Part shown: positions 56,935-64,000 of the stretch, piece by piece | How positions within the stretch are numbered: the first letter of the stretch is position 1 | Layout: each line of letters starts with the position of its first letter | Assembly (NCBI GenBank): GCA_025201375.1 | Contig: JAIWZP010000008.1 | Location: forward strand, 840,555 to 904,554 | Origin: Gongronella butleri | Lineage: Eukaryota > Mucoromycota > Mucoromycetes > Mucorales > Cunninghamellaceae | DNA: 64,000 nucleotides | Direction: 5' to 3' | Program-made: the position numbers and the translations under genes | The notes under the pieces: generated by a model | Databases searched by the model: none | The model's input: only the letters and a program-made list of their open reading frames with translations | Told to the model about the DNA's origin: nothing

Positions 56935-57760
56935 GATCAATGAAAAAGAAAAAAAATGAAAAAAAGAGCGAGCGAGACCCAAACCGAATCTGAAACTCTA
57001 TCGCCGATCACTTTTATGCAAATCGGTGTTACCGCGCGCTATGATAGTACAAGTTGTCGCTGCGGTCGCTCCTCACAGAAAAGAAAAAAAAAAAAGAAAG
57101 AAAGAAAATCGCCCTTGTGAGCAGTCTTTTTCATATTTGCCACCATACACCACCACATTAAGCTAATAATTGGGCAACACATTCTGCGCCAATTGTTGCC
57201 GACAACATCGAAAGCGAAGCACTACTATGATATGCTGCTTGAAAAAAATGGCATTGAAAATGGTCTGGTTGATTTTCAAAGCTTGCGTCTCCTTTCCATG
57301 ATCGGACTCTCTTCATGGCAAGTTACATTGGAATTACAGTAACTGAACACTTGCTATCATTACGCGTGCTTGCTCGAGGCTGCTGCACGATGCCTAAAAA
57401 ATGTTCCAACGACAATTTTACTTTTTCGCGGTTTTTTTTGCATTTGTATGCCTTTGCCACAGTGAGCCTTCCTAAATACAGCACTACAAAACAAAGCGCC
57501 TGAGATACGTACAGTCGTTGGGCGGCTCGCGGCTGCATAAAGCAATACTGTACTGCCGTAAGTCTCCCAGAACAGAAGATCATGGATATACAGTAGTACG
57601 TACGTTAAAGTTCAACTTTGTGCATTTTAGATTTTAAACCAAACCTCCTGTTACTGTACAAATAAATAAGCGTGCACAAGTGCAAGCTGCCCGATACTGT
57701 ACAACTGTTGTAGTAGTGTTTTAGTGCCGTGCCACACGGCACAAAAGAATGTTTTTTACC
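56935..57760. other. Non-coding region with footprint heptamers
   Basis: Upstream of fRMsr. No gene recognised. TACAGTA/TACTGTA occurs at 57335, 57546, 57589, 57652 and 57695, which marks the start of a second transposon-footprint island. Confidence 0.6.
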
Positions 57761-57769
57761 TTTCAAAAT

Positions 57770-58880
57770 CGCGTTTTTCAGACTTTGCCGGCCTGCTGTG
57801 CCTCCAGAAATTATTTTACAGTCTACGTGCTCGCTAATGAAACTTGCGCCACGGCATGAATTACGGTGTAGTGCTCACGACGACGATTCCGCCCGATTTT
57901 TTTTGGACTCAAAAATGTAAAATACTGTATCTCCAATTTGTACTATTTCGCACCCATCTCGCCATCCACATGGAAGACCGCCCTCAAAAATAGTTGTATC
58001 GTGTTCAGCGCAAAATTCGCAACAAAAAAGCTTAAACCCCCAAAGCGCTACAGTATGACCACTTTTGAAAAATTCAGGGGTCACTCAGGGGTCACTCAGG
58101 GGTCACATTTTAATCTCAGAAAATGCCAAATTTGGGATTTTTCGAACTCCGAGCGATCAATGCATCCCAAACAGGTAAATCCGACGATTTACCACTGGCA
58201 GACAAAATGGCAGATCGCCCCAAACTTGAGAATAATGCCCAAGGAGTGACGCATGAACGGCGATCGACTGAGAAAACTGCCTACTTTGGTGCAATATTTT
58301 TGCAAAAAATTAAGGTTTGACACTTCCAAATTAAGGTGGTGGATTGCATGGAATTTTCATTTTTTTACAGTATTTTTTTATTTTTTACTTTGCACAATTT
58401 TATGCGCTGGGTAGGCGGCAGCCTGCAAAAAAAACCGATGCAAAATGTTCAAACCCAAGTCAGCGCACTGCGAGTCTTCCCATTAGATGCTTTGATCCCA
58501 TGATTGTTAGTAAATCTGGAATAAAAGTCACAAGTTTACTAGACCGTTCCCGAGCAAACAGCGATTGCAGAAATTGATCAGAAAAGCTATTTTCTCCGTC
58601 AGTTTTGATCAGATCGCGGTGAAACTTGTTGCATTTGAAAGCGATTTAGAATCTGCATTTGACACGTTAAAAGCACCGGTGGTTGTTTTTCTGGATGTCG
58701 AGAAACTCGAGTTTGAACATTTATCCAATGTTTGATCAACTTTTGCAAGCGTATAAAGGTTGTCCATCGGGAGTCCAAACAATCTGAAAATGACATCCGA
58801 GGGCGTCTCTTTTTTTTATCGGTACCAGTTTCATTTATAGCCTCCACCAAATATTTTGGGGTCCTGTGCTAAATTTCTGA
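57770..58880 (+). repeat. Dispersed repeat family A, longest linear copy
   Basis: Matches 28430-28880 and, continuing, the centre plus right arm of the inverted duplication (about 2045-2870): landmarks gcaacaaaaaagcttaaacc, tcaatgcatcccaaacagg, ccgatgcaaaatgttcaaa and ttatccaatgtttgatc. It carries footprints at 57923, 58049 and 58366 and a tandemly amplified ggggtcactca unit (58078-58106). Confidence 0.85.
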
Positions 58881-59023
58881 AAGACACAGCGCCGTCTGCT
58901 CCCTCTGGGTTTTTCAATTCTCCGTTTTAATTGAACGACTCAAAAGAAAGCTTTTGGTGAGCGCCCTGGATGCACTACTGTACATCTTTTCTTCGTTCAC
59001 AAGCACCGGACCATTGCCGTCAA

Positions 59024-59167
59024 ATGAACTCTGACAATGATCCATCCTCGCTTCATCCATCCATCCATCCTGAGCTCCTCGCCTGTCTGGAGCGTTTGGA
59101 ACGGTTGGAGAGCCAACTCCGGGATTCTGGCTTTGTGTCTGCCGATCCCAACGTCGTTGTCCGTTGA
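59024..59167 (+). pseudogene. Possible N-terminal gag fragment of a DIRS-like element
   Basis: A 47-codon frame with a Leu/Arg-rich helix (LLACLERLERLESQLRD) and a stop at 59165. Such a heptad helix near the N-terminus is common in fungal DIRS-type gag proteins, and the gag core resumes at about 59960, so about 0.8 kb may separate two halves of one gene. It could equally be an unrelated small gene. Confidence 0.35.
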
Positions 59168-59955
59168 GAAAATGGTAGAGGAAAAAGTCAAGAAAAAGGG
59201 AAAACAAGAAAATACTTTGAGAATCGAATACGGTTTATTAGGGAAATGAAAAGATTCTCTATTTAAAAGAAATGAATAAAACTAGGGTTTCAAAATAGCA
59301 AGGTGTCGATTGATGTCTGGATGCATGGCTGTCAAGCATGCATGTCCTTTCCGAGGCATGTATAAAGTAAGCCGCGCTCAATTAGCAATTGAGCTTGACC
59401 CCGGATATTGTTACAAGCAGGGATGCGCTGTCCATGGCCAATTGACCCTTGGACGCATCTGAGGCATAAATGGACAAGTAGGACTCCATTGGCAAGCCGA
59501 CAGAAAAGAAAGTTTTTTTTTATCTGTCTTTCGGGCTTGCACGTGCCCATATCCTGGTCCATGCAATCCCTGTTCAGACATCACAAATAAGACATCTTAT
59601 CAAGGGTGCGTACAAGAGAGCGAATAGTAGAAAGGGTGCGCTGTCCTTTCATCACAAAATAAAAAAAGTGATTAAATGGGTAAGACCTGGCGACAGCAGC
59701 CAACGTGTGAGCGGGGCTTAATTAGCCGTACTAGGCAAGTGCCCATCCATCTGGATTTGAATCCAGGAGTGCGGCATAGAGCATGTACGACGCGATTTGC
59801 ATCACGTTCGCTTTCTTTCTTTTTTTTCTTTTTTAAACAATTTGAGAAAGACAAGCCCAGACACGGCCAGCGCGTCTGACTTGGGGTAATCGTATCTGCT
59901 CTTTCACATGGACATGTCCATTGTGATGTTTTATTAAGAATATCACGCTCTGCAA
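59168..59955. other. Non-coding segment between gag-like pieces
   Basis: AT-rich; no gene recognised. Two TCAATTAGCAATTGA-like palindromic bits (59378-59392) and a tRNA-like B box (59753-59767) are seen, but no tRNA cloverleaf can be formed. Confidence 0.4.
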
Positions 59956-59959
59956 GCAG

Positions 59960-60703
59960 CAAATACAACATCCGTGCCCCTGGTGCCGACTATCGCCCGT
60001 CGGCCCAAATGTTGGCCCTTGTCCCTTCTCTTGAGGTCGATTTCTTCGACTCCAAATTGGACGAGCTCGAGCGCCGCAAGTTCCTTTCCGCAGCCCCTCG
60101 CAATTTGAACCGAGACCAAGAGCCGCCCAAGCTGCCCGATGTCCCTGAATGGGCACGACCGCAGCTCGACAAGCCGATACCGCCTTGCGCGACATCCAAT
60201 ATCGCCTGGTTGGCCTCACGCGCCCATTGGATTGGTTCATCTACCAGTCCATTCACGCCAATTGGACGCCCGACGAGCTTTTACGTCAGTCGCAATCCGT
60301 GGCACGCGACATTCTCGATCTTTTGGCCGATGTCGCGTCCCACGTGTCCGAGATGCGCATCCAAGGCCTGCTCGCCGACGTCAAGCTGCCGACAAAGCAC
60401 CACGACAATCTCCTCATCTCCAATGAGGAAATCATTCATGAGCTGGTCACGGCCAAGCGCCGTCTCCACGATGCGCTTCAGCCGCCCAAGCCTCCCTCTG
60501 CTCCTGCCAATCGCAAAGGCAAAGGCAAGCGCCGCCAGACTCAATCCTCCGCCGCCAATGCTCGCCAAGCATCTGGCAACCAGTCATCGCCGCCTGCGTC
60601 GGATTCAACCCCGGTATCGACCTCCGACGCACCGTCTGTGGGGTTTTCCCAGAAAAACTCCCAGAATCACGGCCGGCACAAGCAGCAGCAGCGCCGCAAT
60701 TGA
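59960..60703 (+). pseudogene. DIRS-like retrotransposon gag remnant
   Basis: Reads through ADYRPSAQMLALVPSLEVDF, KFLSAAPRNLNRDQEPPKLP and, after a one-base frame slip at about 60171-60173, RDIQYRLVGLTRPLDWFIYQ, then a basic Lys/Arg/Gln-rich end and a stop at 60701. This is the layout of gag-like ORFs of DIRS-type elements in fungi. The slip breaks the frame, so it is a decayed copy. Confidence 0.7.
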
Positions 60704-61156
60704 GCGGTGTTGGGGGCCGCTTGTCACGCTTTGCAGCCGCGTGGCAAGAAATGCCGCCCTTGCGCCACGACTCATGGCTTTTATCCGCTGTGTCACGTGG
60801 TGGATTTCAGCTGCGCTTCCTGTCGCCGCCGCCGACGCGCCCCCTCGCGACGACGATCGACGACCACCCCAGCCGCTTACGCAGGGACGACGTCGAACGG
60901 ATCGACGAAGCCGTACGGGACCTGCTCGCCAAGCAGCAGGCCATCGAGATCGCCTGGCCCCTCTCCTCGCAGCACCCGTATGGTTTCCACTCGTCGATGT
61001 TCTTCGTCATCCCCAAGCGCAATGGCGGCCGTCGACCCGCCTTGAACCTCAAGGCATTGAACCAATTCCTGCCTCGCAGGCGGTTCAAGATGGAAACTGT
61101 GTCGTCCATCCGCCATATGGTCAACAAGGGCGACTTTACGTATGACCAGCATCGAC
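60700..61156 (+). pseudogene. DIRS-like reverse transcriptase fragment (truncated)
   Basis: Overlaps the gag stop by a few bases. Visible RT start motifs are SSMFFVIPKRNGGRRPALNL, KALNQFLPRRRFKMETV and IRHMVNKGDF. At about 61138-61141 four extra bases (ACGT) shift the frame just before the first catalytic-Asp motif, which can be read in the next frame. Similarity ends near 61156, where unrelated AT-rich sequence begins. The polymerase core, RNase H, recombinase and methyltransferase parts are missing, so it is inactive. Confidence 0.8.
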
Positions 61157-62463
61157 CTCACTACAGAGAGGGAAAGTTAGGACTCATAGAAAGCATTTTC
61201 TATTCAAATTTTACAAGCTTTCTAATTTTTTTCTATTTGCTCTCTTTGAAATGGCCAAAGTGCATAGAAGTCAGAGCGGCTTGGGATTCTATTCAACTTA
61301 TATGACACCTGCGCTCATAGAATGCTTGGTCTAAAATTAGTCAGCAGCGCACGTTGTATGAAAAGCGTGTAAATCGGCAGTTGTTGAGTGAATCAAAGTC
61401 TAACTCTGGGATTTTTTTGCAATTGCTTGGGGTCTTTCCTCTAAGTCTCGCCATTGGTGGTGAGGAATGCTCAAAATACTCCCAAAAAAACTCGCTCCTC
61501 ATAGAATGTTTTGTCTTTGAAAAAATTGTGTCCCCATGGAATGATGATGCTTTTCCTTTTATTTTTTTTGCCATTTTTGCCTCGAATTTGCTGTTACCTG
61601 TAATGTTTTTGCAAACGAGCATCTTCCCGTTAGCCTGAAAATGCGTGCGCTTAGCCGCAGACATGCCTTATTAGGCAGGTGCGTATCGCTCGCTCGCTGA
61701 TAAAAAAAGTGTGCAAAAGCTGCAGCGATTGAGAGATGATTCAGGCACTGCTACTCTACGCACCACGGCACACCCGCGATTCATAGCTCATATAAAAGAG
61801 CTTTTAACAGCTAATGTCTTATGTGAATTACAGGTTGTTTCGTTGAGCCTACATGAGTGGGCGACGCAAAAAGTTGGCAAAAAGTTGGCAAAAGTTGACA
61901 AAAAGCCGGAAGATTGGTTTTGAGACATAATACGCAGAATAAACGTACAGCTACTACACGTCTGCAATGACAAATGGATCATGTAAAAAGAGAATGGGGT
62001 ATAAAATTTAAATATTTTTGCACAAGTCTACGTGTGAATGGTATTTGCAAATAAATTCCAGCTCGTCTTTTTTTTTTGTGCGCCTTTTTTTTGAGCATCA
62101 GTCTGCAGAAAAGAGCAATTGTTCATTTCACGGTAAATTGCAGTAAACAATGAAAAGGATGCTTGGGAACGCCAAAAAAAATAAAAAAAAATAAAAAAAG
62201 ATCGCTTACGTGTCAAATATGGATCAAGTTTTTTACCGTCAAGATGGAGAAATTAGTATATGTGGTAGACACTGTGCGTTCCACCAACCTGGCGCGAGTT
62301 CGAGACTCAGCTTTTGAGTTTCTTTTTTTGCACTTTTCGAGTTTGAGCACAGCATAATAATGCTCTCTTTTTTTTTGGTTTGGTGTCTCACCACCCCGCC
62401 ATGCAAAGTGAATATCAATGTCACCGCTCTTTTTGGTTTTTGGATGTGAAAATCAAGGCATTT
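61157..62463. other. Non-coding region after the retroelement
   Basis: AT-rich. The words ctcatagaa(t/a)g recur at 61170, 61314 and 61498, which hints at a further decayed repeat. A short frame at 61711-61923 encodes a basic peptide with no recognised relative. No supported gene. Confidence 0.5.
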
Positions 62464-64000
62464 TTATTTTTTTTGTCTATCCTTGCGGACCCAGGCCGGC
62501 TGCGCAGTGATGTCAATCTTTTTCAACGACACGGTGCGCAACTTGAGGTCGCCTCCTCTTTTGGTCTTGGCGGCTTCGTCAAGGCGCGCCAAAATAAGGT
62601 TGCACTATCATGAAAGGAGAAAAAGTAAATAAAAAAATGACCAGAAACAACAGGATGATGATGCGTCTCGTTAGTTTTTTCTTACGCGGTCGCTGCGGTC
62701 CTTGGGGCGCCTGGTCTTGAATTGCGCATTGGGCCTCTCGGGAGGGCCGTCGTCCTCGTCGCTGGACATATAATGGACGGTTTGGACGAAGGCTTTCACC
62801 TGGGCCACTTTAACGCCAAAATCGCGTTGAAAGGGCTCCAGGTGACCGGCCGCCAGGATAATGCGGTCCAGGCCCCGCGTGCGCCTTTCCGATTTCTATT
62901 GTAGAAAATGCAAGATCAATCAATATCAAAACCAGCATACTGTAAAAAAGTGTTGTTGATGTGTGCGGATAAATTTTTTTGAGGATGGAGCGTGTTTACA
63001 GATTTTTTCCGGCCTTGGATTTGGGTTCGGACAGCCTCTTTCGCGGCGGCGGCAGGGTCTGTGGCATTCTTCACCTCTTTTTTCAGGTTGTTGAGACGCG
63101 ATCGCAACTTGGGCTTGATCATGCTCAATATGGCCGAGCTGTATTCGACGCGATCGCGTCTCGGCGCAGCAACCTTCAGCGGCTGGCCTGGCCTGGTGCC
63201 ATTGACAAGCGGATGCTTGCCAAAATGGCTCATCAGCCTCTCCTGCAAGTGGTCCCGCGTCGCCTTGTTGCGCTTGTCGCTCATTGGCGCCTTCAAGTTC
63301 CACGTGCGCGCTTTGCCGTGCTGCGCCTCTGCCTCTGCCTCAAACAAGCGCAGCTTGTTCTAATTGATACAACAATAATAAAAGATCAGTTTAAGAATCA
63401 TCCTTGTCTTCTTATTTTGCGCCATAACTTACACTGATTTTGATTTTCAGCAAGCGCACTACACCTTTACTGCGCTGGAGATCCTCGAGGGTGGGCAGCG
63501 AGTAGCCGGTGTTGTCGTTGCGAGGAGGAGCAGTGAATCCTCTCAACGGCACACGAGCATCATCTTCATCATTCTCCTCATCATCCTCCTCATCATCCTC
63601 ATCATCACTATCCTCATCATCACCATCCTCATCATCATCACTATCCTCATCATCACTATTCTCCTCATCATCATCACCATCCTCATCGTCGTCGTCGTTG
63701 CTGTCAGAAGACGAGGAGGAGGAGCCCTCATCTTCGTCGCTGTCCTTGGCTGCGGTCTCAAAAGAAGAGCCATGACGATGCTCGTTGTTGACAACAACAG
63801 GAATAGCTTGCGATGATGACGACGGCGGCGTCGTAATGAGCTCATCCATCATGCCCGACATGTTTAGGGGTGAGAGTGGCGCATGAGTTGCATTGGGCGA
63901 TAGTGACGGCATCATGGTGTTGATGGGCGCCATTGCCGCCATGGCCTCGTGCTCGTCGGCGTGCATGGGCATTCGCTCGTGATTGAGGAGGCTGCTGCTG
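62464..64000 (-). CDS. Unrecognised acidic/basic, probably nuclear protein (5' partial)
   Basis: Exons on the minus strand: (64000)63972-63433, 63359-63000, 62895-62686 and 62604-62464; all in phase 0, at least 416 residues from the first Met seen. The frame remains open to the window edge, so the true start may lie outside. Residues ~90-150 are an Asp/Glu/Ser-rich acidic block encoded by an imperfect GATGAG-type trinucleotide array. Then come basic helical parts (SMIKPKLRSRLNNLKKEVKN), GLDRIILAAGHLEPFQRDFG, a second acidic patch (SSDEDDGPPERP) and a basic end PAWVRKDRQKK. Composition suggests a nuclear or nucleolar chaperone-like or chromatin protein. I cannot name a family. Confidence 0.7.

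Noticed and set aside
59696..59790. Possible tRNA gene (A-box-like TTAGCCGTACTAGG and B-box-like GGATTTGAATCC)
   Set aside because: T-stem pairing fails with a 7-nt loop and no acceptor stem can be formed.

Overview
This 64-kb window reads as nuclear DNA of a filamentous or early-diverging fungus. I favour Mucoromycota, but that is inference from style, not a match. Reasons: short GT-AG introns (about 40-350 nt, mostly 65-165), fungal proteins (a Spa2-type polarity scaffold, a Bni4-like scaffold, a fungal-type free-Met-R-sulfoxide reductase), Gln/His/Pro-rich regulatory proteins, a DIRS-like retroelement remnant and Tc1/mariner-type and hAT-type non-autonomous elements. Gene bodies are fairly GC-rich. 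Introns and upstream regions carry very long A or T runs.

Layout. 1-5300: repeat DNA, a ~2-kb-arm inverted duplication with a 584-bp hAT-like MITE nested in one arm. 5520-5786: APC11. 6041-10408(-): FGAM synthase (purine synthesis). 12380-13345: membrane-anchored short-chain dehydrogenase. 14495-15566: bHLH factor. 16065-16493: small GPI-type wall protein. 17366-20567(-): Sec7-PH Arf GEF with a 7-nt microexon. 22015-27752: 1715-residue bromodomain plus protein-kinase-like fusion. 28.2-31.5 kb: repeat island with a 1006-bp foldback element having Tc1/mariner ends. 31687-35011(-): Spa2-type scaffold. 35775-37102(-): deoxyhypusine hydroxylase. 37401-38798: unknown disordered protein ending in Cys-Cys-Cys. 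40757-42964: polytopic membrane protein with a GT54-like glycosyltransferase domain. 43-48.3 kb: no gene recognised. 48343-51260 and beyond: ankyrin protein with repeated Trp/Leu-Phe motifs. 52727-55591(-): Bni4-like PP1-binding scaffold. 55854-56934(-): free methionine-(R)-sulfoxide reductase. 57.3-58.9 kb: repeats. 59.0-61.2 kb: broken DIRS-like gag/RT. 62464-64000(-): acidic/basic protein, 5' end outside the window.

Exon structures were derived by hand from splice sites; for every multi-exon gene reported as complete the phases close exactly. Several genes concern cell polarity and wall growth (Spa2, Bni4-like, Sec7-PH GEF, glycosyltransferase, GPI protein), but their grouping may be chance.

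The most interesting signal is in the non-coding islands. The 7-mers TACAGTA/TACTGTA occur about 30 times, mostly in 28.2-31.5 kb and 57.3-58.4 kb. They match the canonical excision footprint of Sleeping Beauty-like Tc1/mariner elements (TA-CAG-TA / TA-CTG-TA), and an element with fitting ends sits in the same island. Comparing paralogous repeats shows the 5-bp insertions directly, in both directions.
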